A stretch of DNA of 64,000 bases from UMGS1696 sp964558485 (GTDB taxonomy: Bacteria > Bacillota > Clostridia > Oscillospirales > CAG-272). This document shows, one piece after another, positions 15,851 to 24,104 of this stretch. Numbering within the stretch: the stretch's first letter is position 1; each line of letters begins with the position of its first letter. The stretch is from contig CAZLED010000001.1 of the NCBI GenBank assembly GCA_964558485.1, positions 1 to 64,000 on the forward strand. Direction: 5' to 3'. The notes below the pieces were generated by a model, which worked only from the letters and a program-made list of their open reading frames with translations, searched no databases and was not told the DNA's origin. The position numbers and the translations under genes were made by a program.

Positions 15851-17842
15851 TTATTTTCTCTTTACCCAAAGCAGTCGTGCCGTTCTTGGCTCTGCGAAGT
15901 GCAGCACCACGGTACCACCGTCGCAGCACACCGTTTCCCCGGTATCCGCATCGGTCAGCACCCATGTGCCTTCCTTGGCATAGGGCAGCGTGATGGTCAG
16001 CGTATCCGCCGGGCAGTCTTCCATCCGGAACGCAAACAGTACGCCTTCTTCCGCTGCCGGATCGATATAGCTGTAGGCCGTGAAGCCTTCTCGATAGTTG
16101 TGGTCGTGCCAGGGCGTATGGACGTAGAAGTCCTCCAGCAGATACCGGTTCAGCTTCTGCCACTCATGTAGCCCAAAACGCAGGTTGTCGAAATCCTGAC
16201 CGGGATCCTGACAGTATTGGGAGTCCACGTTCAGCACCGGCAGGTACGACGCACGCCAGATGTATCTGTCGCTTCTTCCCGTGGTATCCACCTGACCCAC
16301 CTTTTCCTTGGTGTTGGCACCGCAGAAGGGTACCCACTTGTTGAAGGCCGTGGTCATGGACAGCCGCATGGAGGTGGTGGTCCGGTCAAAGTCGCTGCGC
16401 AGCATGGGCACGCCACGGCGCAGGGATTCCAGATCGTTCCGTCCGCCACCGCTGGCACAGGAGTCCACAAAGCCGCAGCCACCAAAGGACAGGGTACAGT
16501 CGATGATGTCGTCCCACATTTTGTAGTGTCCGATGACAAATTTGTTCTCCGTGATGCCCACTCGATCATCGCCTTCCAGGGAGTCCAGGTACTGCCACAG
16601 GGCACCGGGGTCGGAGTTGTTGTCTTCCCGGTAGATCTCCACCTTGTTTTCACGGAGCACCTTGCAGACCCGTTCCGTGGTCCAGCTTAGGCATTCCGGA
16701 ATACCGATGTTGTTGGAGATGGAGCCAATGCCTTCCCGGCGGATCGCCCACTCCGGTTTGTAGCCGTAGTGCTTCACCAGATTGTCCGGATCGGTGACTC
16801 TCTCCGGCTCGAACCACATCATGGTGCGCATTCCCTGCTTCCGGGCAAATTCCGTGGATTCGAGGAAGGTCTCTTCCGGCCACTTGGTTTTGTCCAGCTC
16901 CCAGGTGCCAACGGTTCCCCACCAATCGGCAAAGGGGCTGCTTCCGTCCGGTGCGATATACCAGCCGGCATCAAACCAACGGATGTCCATGTGCAGTCCC
17001 TCGGAGAGCAGCTTGTCCATGGAAGGCCGCCAGGTGAAGTACCGCTCGGAAATGCTGCCGTCGGAGTTGGGGATCCCCGTATCGTAGGCAAGGAAGCAAG
17101 TGGACATGGGGTGCAGGGGCTGCTCTTTGTCAAAGGCTGGCAGGTTGCAGTCGATGAACCAGCGGCGCCAGAAGTTGGTGGCATAGTCCTCGTCCCGTAC
17201 GGTATAGGGTGCCATGACGAACAGCGCCGTCCGCACTACCTCACCGGGCTTCAGGTATGTGCACAGTCGATTGGTGGACACGGCGGTATAGTTGGTGCAC
17301 TGTCCGTCCCAGGTGAAATCTGCCGTCCAGGTACCGGCCCAGCCAATGGCCAGCATGACGCCACCATTGCCGTATTCCAGATTGAAATAGGGGAAGTTCA
17401 CGTGGGTGGGTCTGCCGCTGTCGGAGACGAAATGCACCGGTGTTTCGGTCAGATCGTAGACATAGGGACGATAGAAATTCTCATGGTCGCCCAAGCTGCC
17501 CCGCAGCACCGGCTTCTCTCCGGCAAAGGTCAGGCTGGAAGACACGTCGGTCAGCACGGCACTGTTTTGGTCTCCGGTGTTGGTGAAGGATACCGTCCAT
17601 TCGCAGACGCCAAAAGCCGGGTAGAAGGTGGAGACCAAGGTCAGGGTCACGTTCTCGTCCAGGCAATAGGTGCGCTCTGTGGTGGTGCCGCCTCGTGCCG
17701 ACTTGGTCTCCTCGGTCAGAAGAGCCAGGTCACCAAGGCCGGTGTAGCTCTTGCCGCCATAGGTGAAGCAGATCGGGACCCTGGCAGGGTCGGCCAGCAT
17801 TTCCCGGTACCAACGGGCGCTTGTGGGATTTTCGTATGTCAT
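15851..17842 (-). CDS. GH36 alpha-galactosidase
   Basis: 663 residues, close to GH36 length. An N-terminal beta-supersandwich (1-250) is followed by a TIM barrel with IRWFDAGWY, MMWFEPERV, EIYREDNN (the nucleophile Asp position) and FVDSCASGGGRND (the acid/base Asp position), then a C-terminal beta-domain. It probably releases alpha-linked galactose inside the cell, since no signal peptide is present. A strong AAGGAGG site lies 8 bases before the ATG. It follows rluD on the same strand with only 42 bases between, so it may be read with the division operon, which is unexpected. Confidence 0.85.
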   Translation of the reverse strand: MTYENPTSARWYREMLADPARVPICFTYGGKSYTGLGDLALLTEETKSARGGTTTERTYCLDENVTLTLVSTFYPAFGVCEWTVSFTNTGDQNSAVLTDVSSSLTFAGEKPVLRGSLGDHENFYRPYVYDLTETPVHFVSDSGRPTHVNFPYFNLEYGNGGVMLAIGWAGTWTADFTWDGQCTNYTAVSTNRLCTYLKPGEVVRTALFVMAPYTVRDEDYATNFWRRWFIDCNLPAFDKEQPLHPMSTCFLAYDTGIPNSDGSISERYFTWRPSMDKLLSEGLHMDIRWFDAGWYIAPDGSSPFADWWGTVGTWELDKTKWPEETFLESTEFARKQGMRTMMWFEPERVTDPDNLVKHYGYKPEWAIRREGIGSISNNIGIPECLSWTTERVCKVLRENKVEIYREDNNSDPGALWQYLDSLEGDDRVGITENKFVIGHYKMWDDIIDCTLSFGGCGFVDSCASGGGRNDLESLRRGVPMLRSDFDRTTTSMRLSMTTAFNKWVPFCGANTKEKVGQVDTTGRSDRYIWRASYLPVLNVDSQYCQDPGQDFDNLRFGLHEWQKLNRYLLEDFYVHTPWHDHNYREGFTAYSYIDPAAEEGVLFAFRMEDCPADTLTITLPYAKEGTWVLTDADTGETVCCDGGTVVLHFAEPRTARLLWVKRK

Positions 17843-17884
17843 AGGATCATCCTCCTTTTGGAAAGTCAGACTAATAGGGGAATG

Positions 17885-18865
17885 CTATTGTTCGGATTCG
17901 GTAAGGAGCCGCAGTGCTTCGCTGTAGTAGTCCGGCAGATCGCAGGTGAAACGCAGGGTCTGGCCGGTGGTGGGATGGATGAGCACCAGGGCAGCGGCGT
18001 GGAGCATTTGTCCGTGGAACAGCGTAGGATGGCGGCGCACAAATGGATGGTTGTCTCCGCCATATACCGGATCACCCAACACCGGATGGCCGATGTACGC
18101 CATGTGTACCCGGATCTGGTGGGTGCGGCCGGTCTCCAGTACCACCGATGCGTCTGTGATCCCACCGCACTTGCCCAGGGACGTGTAGTGGGTCACCGCT
18201 CGTTTGCCGTCCTTTTGTACCGCCATTTTTTTTCGATCCACCGGATGTCGGCCAATGGGGGCATCAATGGTACCTTGTTCTTCGGGCAGACCACCGATCA
18301 CCAGAGTCCGATATTCCCGGTGCATGGTGTGGTCGGATAGCTGTGCCGACAGGGCACCGTGGGCATGGTCATTTTTGGCAACGCAGAGCAGACCGCTGGT
18401 GTCCCGGTCGATCCGATGGACGATGCCCGGTCGCTTGACCCCACCAATACCGGAGAGACTGTCGCCGCAATGGTACAGCAGTCCGTTGACCAGGGTACCG
18501 GTGGTGTGTCCGGGAGCAGGATGCACCACCATGCCCTGGGGCTTGTTCACCACCAGAATGTCCTCGTCCTCGTATACGATGTCCAGGGGCATTTCCTCCG
18601 GCTGTGCATCGTAGTCCTCCGGCTCCGGCAGGGTCAAGGTGTAGCATTCTCCAGCCTTTACCTTGTCTTTTTTGGTGGGCTGTTTTCCGCTGGTATCTTT
18701 TCGGTGGATCATGCCGCCTTCCAGCAGTCGTTCGATGGCAGACCGGGACTGACCCGTGCAGGTCGAGAGGGCCGCATCCAGTCTGGTCCCAGCCAGCTCC
18801 GGTGGGATCGTGATAGCAAGAAGGGACGAGAATTCCTCCCCGTCCCAGTTTTCATTCTGAATCAT
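17885..18865 (-). CDS. rluD: Ribosomal large-subunit pseudouridine synthase, RluD type
   Basis: 326 residues. An N-terminal S4-like RNA-binding domain (LDAALSTCTGQSRSAIERLLEGG) is followed by the RluA-family catalytic domain. The signature GIVHRIDRDTSGLL holds the catalytic Asp, and later RTHQIRVHMAYIGHP is the second family motif. It makes pseudouridine in 23S rRNA or possibly tRNA; the YlyB subfamily that follows lspA in Firmicutes fits this position. The ATG at 18865 overlaps the lspA end by 14 bases and has GGAG upstream; an upstream start at 18952 lies inside lspA and is rejected. Confidence 0.9.
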   Translation of the reverse strand: MIQNENWDGEEFSSLLAITIPPELAGTRLDAALSTCTGQSRSAIERLLEGGMIHRKDTSGKQPTKKDKVKAGECYTLTLPEPEDYDAQPEEMPLDIVYEDEDILVVNKPQGMVVHPAPGHTTGTLVNGLLYHCGDSLSGIGGVKRPGIVHRIDRDTSGLLCVAKNDHAHGALSAQLSDHTMHREYRTLVIGGLPEEQGTIDAPIGRHPVDRKKMAVQKDGKRAVTHYTSLGKCGGITDASVVLETGRTHQIRVHMAYIGHPVLGDPVYGGDNHPFVRRHPTLFHGQMLHAAALVLIHPTTGQTLRFTCDLPDYYSEALRLLTESEQ

Positions 18866-19424
18866 GTGTATTCTCCGCAGTCTCTGTAGTCTCCGTAGTC
18901 GTGGTGGTCGTATCTGTGTCTGCAGCGTCGTCCTGTTTGGGTTCGGTGCCAAACAAAATATCCATGGCAGGCTTCTTGGCGATAAGCTCCATGTACAGAG
19001 CCCAGCACAGGATCATGCCGCAGCCCACACAGACAAAGGAGTCCGCCACGTTGAAGACGTAAAAGTTGATGGCACGCACGTCGATAAAATCCACCACGTA
19101 GCCCAGCACCACCCGGTCGATCATATTGCCGATGCCGCCGCCAATGATCATGGCACCGGCCACCTGGACCCATTTGCTCCGGGGTCTTTCCTTCAGGAGC
19201 CAGAACAGCATGAGCCCGATGGCCAAGGTGGACAGCACCATAAAGACCCACCGGTGGTCAGCCAGCATCCCAAAGGCAGCGCCACGATTTTCTACGTATG
19301 TAAAATGCAGGATATTTTCGATCAGCGGATAGGAACCGATGGGCTGCAAATGGGTAACAACCAGGGATTTCGTCCATTGATCCAGCGCTACAGCGGCAGC
19401 GATGATGAGCAGTGTCCAAAGCAT
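18852..19424 (-). CDS. lspA: Lipoprotein signal peptidase (SPase II)
   Basis: 190 residues. Membrane aspartyl protease with four hydrophobic segments that cleaves lipoprotein signal peptides before the lipidated Cys. The catalytic Asp103 is in GNMIDRVV and Asp128 in FNVADSF; the N-terminal DQWTK motif is present. The C-terminal tail (about residues 160-190) is a Thr/Glu-rich extension absent from standard LspA (about 155-165 residues). This is the enzyme expected to process the many lipoproteins in this window. Confidence 0.93.
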   Translation of the reverse strand: MLWTLLIIAAAVALDQWTKSLVVTHLQPIGSYPLIENILHFTYVENRGAAFGMLADHRWVFMVLSTLAIGLMLFWLLKERPRSKWVQVAGAMIIGGGIGNMIDRVVLGYVVDFIDVRAINFYVFNVADSFVCVGCGMILCWALYMELIAKKPAMDILFGTEPKQDDAADTDTTTTTTETTETAENTHDSE

Positions 19425-19442
19425 AGGGTGTATCGTACTTCC

Positions 19443-20975
19443 TTATTTGTGTTTCTTGGGTTTTTCCGGCTTTGTGGCTTCCACCAGCGGCTGACGGCTG
19501 ACTTCATCCACATAGGCCGCACTTTTCCTGGAGCTGAAGATCTTGTCAAATTCCCCGGTCAGGCTCACGTCGTGGGACTGCTCGTCGTCCAGCAGCTCGT
19601 CCAGATCGTCGGCATGGGTGGCTGTGATGTCTGTGTCTGCAGGCGTCACAGGTGGCGTTACACCAGGTTTGGTGGCGGTCATGTATTCGCTGGCGATGTC
19701 GGAGAGAAAATCCTCTTCGCTGTCGTCAGCGTCTGTGGCACTTGCTGTGGATGTTTCCTCTGCCATGAGCGATTCGATATTCAAAGCATCGATGGCATCC
19801 GCAGCACCGTTCACGCCACCTTTGGCATAGGCCGACAGCAGATCCCGTTCCAGACCGGCCAGCAGATCCTCATCCGGATCCTCGTCGGTTCCGGTATTTG
19901 TGCTTGCTGCAGCCGGGCTCGTTTCTTCGGGCATGGGTGCTGGTTCTGGTGATGTGGTGTCCAGCATGGGTTCTTCCCAGATCGCATCGATCTCCTCTGC
20001 AGCAAAGTCCGGCTCCGGCTCCGGTGCAGGCTCCTGCTGTTTTTCGGCTCCTGCTGCATGGGCCTCGGCGACCTTGGCGATTTCCAAAAGGGTCTTGCAT
20101 GCCATTTGCTCGGCTTCGATGGCTTCCCGGGTCGCTTGCTTTTGCTTGTGCTCCTGCCAATCGATCCGCAATAGATCCTCGTCTTCATCTGCCGCAGAAT
20201 CATCTGCCGCAGAATCGTCTGCCGCAGAATCGTCTGCCGCAGAATCGTCTGTTGCAGAAGTTTCTGCCGCAGAGTTTTCTGCCGCAAGTTCGTTCGCCAC
20301 AGACGATTCGGCAAAATCATCCTCTGCAGGTTCGTACACCATGTCGGTATCCATAGCCGGTTCGTCTTCGGCGGTGTCGGCAGGCGTATCCAGGGCATCT
20401 ACCGTCAGCTCTTCCTTGGCTTTATAGAAGTCGTCGGTGAGCTGGGAGAGCTGGTCCAGGGCTTCGATGTGGCTGGCGTACATGGCGAAGACCTTTTCCC
20501 GGAAGGCATCGATCTCTGCCACCAACCGATCGGCGGTGTTGTTGTGTCTGTGCAGCTGACGTTCGGCCTCCTGACAGGCATCGAGCTGTTCCTTCTGCCG
20601 GGCGTGTATCTCGGCCGCTTCCGTTTCGGCTTGCTGCAGGATACCGGCGGCGGCCGCTTCGGCCTTCGACAGGATCTGGGCTGCCTTCTGTTCGGCTTCT
20701 CGTACTAGTGCATTGGCAGCCGCTTTCTTTTCCGCCAGCAGTGCATCGGCTTCGGCAGCGATCTTTGCCTTCTCCCGCAGCGCATCCTCCCGGAACTCAT
20801 TCTGTCCGGCGGCTAAAACGGCCATTTTCTTTTTCAGCTCACTGCATTCCCGTACCACGGCGACGTACCGGTCGTTTACGTGCGCCAGGTAGGTATCCAC
20901 TTCTTCGCAGGTATAGCCCCGTAGTGCCTTGGTAAACTGCATTTTCCGCAGTCCGGATTCTGTTTCTTTCGCCAT
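19443..20975 (-). CDS. divIVA: DivIVA-domain cell division/polarity protein
   Basis: 510 residues. The N-terminal DivIVA domain has KMQFTKALRGYTCEEVDTYL, followed by a long Ala/Glu/Lys coiled coil to about residue 190. After that come acidic low-complexity regions with a run of five-residue repeats (Ser-Ala-Ala-Asp-Asp) encoded by 15-bp tandem repeats at about 20191-20295. Typical DivIVA proteins are 160-300 residues, so this is an enlarged form. It should sit at curved membranes at the septum or poles. The ATG at 20975 has an AAGGGGG site; upstream in-frame residues are not supported. Confidence 0.85.
   Translation of the reverse strand: MAKETESGLRKMQFTKALRGYTCEEVDTYLAHVNDRYVAVVRECSELKKKMAVLAAGQNEFREDALREKAKIAAEADALLAEKKAAANALVREAEQKAAQILSKAEAAAAGILQQAETEAAEIHARQKEQLDACQEAERQLHRHNNTADRLVAEIDAFREKVFAMYASHIEALDQLSQLTDDFYKAKEELTVDALDTPADTAEDEPAMDTDMVYEPAEDDFAESSVANELAAENSAAETSATDDSAADDSAADDSAADDSAADEDEDLLRIDWQEHKQKQATREAIEAEQMACKTLLEIAKVAEAHAAGAEKQQEPAPEPEPDFAAEEIDAIWEEPMLDTTSPEPAPMPEETSPAAASTNTGTDEDPDEDLLAGLERDLLSAYAKGGVNGAADAIDALNIESLMAEETSTASATDADDSEEDFLSDIASEYMTATKPGVTPPVTPADTDITATHADDLDELLDDEQSHDVSLTGEFDKIFSSRKSAAYVDEVSRQPLVEATKPEKPKKHK
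20191..20295 (-). repeat. 15-bp coding tandem repeat in divIVA
   Basis: About seven copies of a 15-bp unit of the type GCCGCAGAATCGTCT (plus-strand view). The first four are nearly identical and the rest drift. They encode the Ser-Ala-Ala-Asp-Asp repeats and could vary in number by slippage without a frame change. Confidence 0.85.
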
Positions 20976-20993
20976 GATCGAGCCCCCTTTGTG

Positions 20994-21020
20994 CAGTCTG
21001 AAGTCAGATGTCAGAAGTTG
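20994..21020. repeat. CTTCTGA-type heptamer repeat between ylmH and divIVA
   Basis: Three to four degenerate 7-mers (TCTGAAG/TCAGATG/TCAGAAG). Same family as 10722-10760 and 54462-54516. Confidence 0.6.
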
Positions 21021-21073
21021 AAACCAAAGACAGCGCCTCCGACTTTGGTCAACTTTGGATAACGATTGTTTCC

Positions 21074-21952
21074 TTATTTGTATTTGCGGCACAGGATCCG
21101 TTTCCGGCCGCGCTTGGTCTCTTCATCGGTGCGGTCGATGCGGTATTTGCCATATCCTCGGATGGTCAGTACGTCTCCGGCATGGAGCTGCTTGTCCACA
21201 TCCTCGATGGGTTCGTAGTTTCGTTCCACCAGACCGGCACGCACCATGGCCGCCGCATCTTCACGGGACAGGTTGGTCAGTGCTCGTACCACGCCATCGA
21301 TCCGGGGAGAGGCCGCTGTGACGGACAGGTTCTCGTACTGCCGTGGGACCTCTATGGTGGGATCGATGTGGCAGGGACGTACCGTTACGGCATCCCGGCC
21401 GATCTTGGTCAGGTTTTCCGATAGATAGCTCGCCATCTCCGGTGTGGTAAAAATGAGGGCACCTGTTTCGTCGGCATTTGTCGAAGTCACCACGATCTCT
21501 CCCAGCACCGCACGTTCGATGCCCAGTGCCAATATAGCGCCCATGAAATCCCGGTGGGTCAGCGCTGCAAAGCCGGAGCCGGTGATCTGCAGGGACGTCA
21601 GAGGGATCTCCTCGGCCAGTCCCGGTATATCGGTCAGCATCCGGACAAAATAATCTTCTCTTGCCTCGTCCATGGCACCGGCAAAGCCACCCTTGACCAC
21701 CGGCGGCGCTTCTGCAAACCAATCCTCGATCCGCCAATAGCTTGCCGGGAAAATGGCCATGGTCCGTTCGCAGCCACGACAGCCACCCCAGAAAAAGCAT
21801 CCATCGGCAAACCCGGCCTGGATCAATGCATCGTGGACCAGCAGTCGTTCCCGTGGTGTGAGAAACGCAGTGGTCGTTGTGGTGTATGCGGCTCCACCGG
21901 CAAGCTCAACGGCTCTGGCGCACAGGAGCTGTTCTTCTCGTGTCATTTCCAT
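21074..21952 (-). CDS. ylmH: YlmH-type S4 RNA-binding protein
   Basis: 292 residues. The order fits YlmH: an N-terminal alpha/beta region (FLTPRERLLVHDAL, FWGGCRGCERTMAIFP), a central HRDFMGAILALGIERAVLGEI motif, and a C-terminal S4 domain (RIDGVVRALTNLSREDAAAMV, then AGDVLTIRGYGKYRI). Studied YlmH proteins bind ribosomal RNA and help rescue stalled ribosomes, and the gene sits by tradition in the division cluster. The ATG at 21952 has GGAGG 7 bases upstream; the earlier ATG at 21982 lacks one. Confidence 0.88.
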   Translation of the reverse strand: MEMTREEQLLCARAVELAGGAAYTTTTTAFLTPRERLLVHDALIQAGFADGCFFWGGCRGCERTMAIFPASYWRIEDWFAEAPPVVKGGFAGAMDEAREDYFVRMLTDIPGLAEEIPLTSLQITGSGFAALTHRDFMGAILALGIERAVLGEIVVTSTNADETGALIFTTPEMASYLSENLTKIGRDAVTVRPCHIDPTIEVPRQYENLSVTAASPRIDGVVRALTNLSREDAAAMVRAGLVERNYEPIEDVDKQLHAGDVLTIRGYGKYRIDRTDEETKRGRKRILCRKYK

Positions 21953-21990
21953 ACGCTTCCTCCACCATGCAGAATCATCCACCTATACTA

Positions 21991-22020
21991 AGATGGACCG
22001 TCCATCTATATTAAGATGGA
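21991..22020. repeat. Palindrome plus direct repeat between yggT and ylmH
   Basis: AGATGGA-CCG-TCCATCT (21991-22007) is perfect, followed by a third AGATGGA arm (22014-22020). The yggT stop codon lies within it. It could pause or attenuate transcription, or be a binding site. Confidence 0.5.
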
Positions 22021-22272
22021 CAGGATATTGATCAGAATGAACGTAAAGAAAAAAGCCATGTCGATGGGAAGTCCTTGGAACAGGTCGAACCGTTCCAGCA
22101 GCATCCGCACCGGATAGATCACCGGCTCTGTGATCCCATAGAGAAACTGCACCAGCGCATTGTCTTCGTCGATGGGGAACCAGCTCAGGATCGCCCGACC
22201 CAGCAGGAGCAGCTCTAAGATGCTGAGCAGCAACGATAGGGTCGAGGTCAGAATATATAGCAGTGTATGCAA
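22006..22272 (-). CDS. yggT: YggT/YlmG family membrane protein
   Basis: 88 residues, nearly all membrane: two hydrophobic helices around the family motif LGRAILSWFPIDEDNALVQFLYGITEPVIYPVR. YlmG/YggT proteins sit in the membrane beside division proteins and affect envelope or Fe-S functions, but the biochemical role is unknown. The best start is TTG at 22272, because AGGAG lies exactly 8 bases upstream; a longer TTG start at 22338 has no ribosome site and would add an atypical N terminus. Confidence 0.82.
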   Translation of the reverse strand: MHTLLYILTSTLSLLLSILELLLLGRAILSWFPIDEDNALVQFLYGITEPVIYPVRMLLERFDLFQGLPIDMAFFFTFILINILSILI

Positions 22273-22426
22273 GACGAACACTCCTGTTGAGATCGGGTGT
22301 ATCCCGAAACACACCCGGAAAAATGGGTACAGAAACAAAGCCCTGCGATACTATATTTGTAGCAGAGAATGTTTCCTATATGAAATTATGTAACGATGAT
22401 CCGTTGAATGTTGAATGTAGAAAGAA

Positions 22427-22969
22427 TCAGTTGAAGTCGCCGAATTCGTCTTCTACAGGGGTCTCCCGCACGGGTTCTTCTTCCCGTCTCTGGGGACGAC
22501 TGTTCAGCTTGGCATCTCCCACGTCTACGTTGGAAGGCGTGAACACATAGGCCTGGTTGGCAATGCGCTTGAAGGAGCCATCGATGGAGTACACCACGCC
22601 AGCCAAAAAGTCGATGAGCCGACGAGAGGTCTCCTTGTTGGTGCTTTCCAGATTCAGGACCACGGTGCACTTGTTCAGCAGATGGTCAGCGATCTGGGAT
22701 GCGCTGTCAAAGCTCTGGGGGCGAACGACCTGCATCTTGATGTTGTTGCCGGACAGACTGAGACCACCACCCATAGCCGGTGCCGGATTCTGGGCAGGTG
22801 CGCCCATACCGCCGTTCATAGGAGGATTCATATTGCCTGCCATCTGCATATCGCTGTCGTCCTCTCCTTCGTTGTATCCATCGAAGCCGCCGTAGTAATC
22901 GTCGTCGTATGCTTCGTCATATGCGTCGTTGGTGCCGGTCACTTTCTTGATTCGATCCATAAGTCCCAT
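22427..22969 (-). CDS. sepF: Cell division protein SepF
   Basis: 180 residues. The N-terminal membrane-binding helix (MGLMDRIKKVTG) is followed by an acidic, Met/Asn/Gly/Pro-rich linker (residues 16-75) and the SepF core: IKMQVVRPQSFDSASQIADHL, VVLNLES, RRLIDFLAGVVYSIDGSFKRI and YVFTPSNVDV. SepF ties FtsZ filaments to the membrane at the division site. The C-terminal tail ends EDEFGDFN. GGAGG lies 8 bases before the ATG. Confidence 0.93.
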   Translation of the reverse strand: MGLMDRIKKVTGTNDAYDEAYDDDYYGGFDGYNEGEDDSDMQMAGNMNPPMNGGMGAPAQNPAPAMGGGLSLSGNNIKMQVVRPQSFDSASQIADHLLNKCTVVLNLESTNKETSRRLIDFLAGVVYSIDGSFKRIANQAYVFTPSNVDVGDAKLNSRPQRREEEPVRETPVEDEFGDFN

Positions 22970-23088
22970 TTTTAGCCTCCGTTTTATTGAAAACTACCTT
23001 TCCAGTATGTTTTTTGAATTTTTTATATATCACTATCCATGTACGGACAGCGGTATAGCACCACAGCTCCGTTGGGATATAGTAATAG

Positions 23089-23811
23089 TTAATGATAATT
23101 TCTTGCCCCGAAGAGCGCACTACCGACTCTCACCAGGGTCGCCCCTTCTGCAATGGCATCGACATAGGTGTCGCTCATGCCCATGGACAAAATGGGGTCT
23201 TCTATATTATGCGTGTTTTTTCCGAAAAAGTCAATAAAAATCCGATAAGATTCTTGAAAATATTTTCGCAAAGCCGCTTTTTCGTCACAGATCGGCGCTA
23301 CCACCATCATACCACGCAGCTGCAGCGAGGGCATTTCGGCGATGCGTGCGAGAAACTCCGGTGCTTCTTCCGGCAGGACGCCGCTTTTGGCTTCCTCACG
23401 ACCGGCATTGACCTGTACCAGAATGGGGGTCACCACGCCATGCTTGTCACTTTGACGTGCAATCTCCTCTGCCAGATGCACCGAATCCACGGAATGGATC
23501 AGGTCTGCTTTGCCGATGAGATACTTGACCTTGTTGGTCTGCAGATGGCCGATGAAGTGATATTGCCCCAGAGGATGCACCACATCGTATTTCTCCGTGA
23601 ACTCCACCTGTCGGTTCTCACCGGCTATGGTCAGTCCGCAGTGGGACATGAGATAGGCGATGTCCTCGGCCGGGTAGGTCTTGGAGGCTGCCAACAGAGA
23701 CACCGGTGCACCGGCTCCACGTTTGGCAACAGCTTCTTCGATCTGCTCCATGATCCGACTGTAGTTGTCGGCAAGCTCGATTTTTCTTTGTTCCGTCATA
23801 TGAAAACCCAT
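23089..23811 (-). CDS. yggS: YggS/YlmE pyridoxal-phosphate homeostasis protein
   Basis: 240 residues, the COG0325 family of monomeric PLP-binding TIM barrels that buffer PLP and amino-acid balance. The PLP Lys is in LLAASKTYP, followed by IAGENRQVEF, HFIGHLQTNKVKYL, SVDSVHLAEEI, LVQVNAGREEAKSG and LSMGMSDTYVDAIAEGATLVRVGSALFG. The start is uncertain: ATG at 23811 or 23799, neither with a strong ribosome site. It precedes sepF as in the usual ylmE-ylmF-ylmG-ylmH order. Confidence 0.92.
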   Translation of the reverse strand: MGFHMTEQRKIELADNYSRIMEQIEEAVAKRGAGAPVSLLAASKTYPAEDIAYLMSHCGLTIAGENRQVEFTEKYDVVHPLGQYHFIGHLQTNKVKYLIGKADLIHSVDSVHLAEEIARQSDKHGVVTPILVQVNAGREEAKSGVLPEEAPEFLARIAEMPSLQLRGMMVVAPICDEKAALRKYFQESYRIFIDFFGKNTHNIEDPILSMGMSDTYVDAIAEGATLVRVGSALFGARNYH

Positions 23812-23855
23812 TCGTTTCTAAATCTATGTTTGCGCCCACGATTTTGCAAAATTTA

Positions 23856-23955
23856 NNNNNNNNNNNNNNNNNNNNNNNNNNNNNNNNNNNNNNNNNNNNN
23901 NNNNNNNNNNNNNNNNNNNNNNNNNNNNNNNNNNNNNNNNNNNNNNNNNNNNNNN
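23856..23955. other. Scaffold gap (100 N)
   Basis: Exactly 100 undetermined bases. The right edge falls at the start of a 94-bp tandem repeat, so the assembler probably failed because the array is longer than the reads. The true length is unknown. Confidence 0.98.
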
Positions 23956-24104
23956 CCGTCAGGGAAATTCTCAGCCGTGGGGTGTATTGCGCTACTCTTC
24001 AGCTGCTCTTTTCTCCCATAATCAATTCGACATACTATGGGAGAATTTACCGTCAGGGAAATTCTCAGCCGTGGGGTGTATTGCGCTACTCTTCAGCTGC
24101 TCTT
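23956..24104 (-). repeat. 94-bp tandem hairpin repeat (array R2), at least 1.6 copies
   Basis: A 55-bp core is identical at 23956-24010 and 24050-24104. The unit contains GAGAATTT/AAATTCTC arms (24041-24048 with 24059-24066) and a second inverted repeat, TTCTCCCATA (24011-24020) with TATGGGAGAA (24036-24045), which would compete with the first. The minus-strand unit includes the last codons and stop of the HlyD-like gene. More copies may be hidden in the gap. Confidence 0.9.

Noticed and set aside
23856..23955. Possible insertion element in the N run
   Set aside because: Exactly 100 N is a scaffolding convention; the flank is a tandem repeat, which explains the break without an inserted gene.
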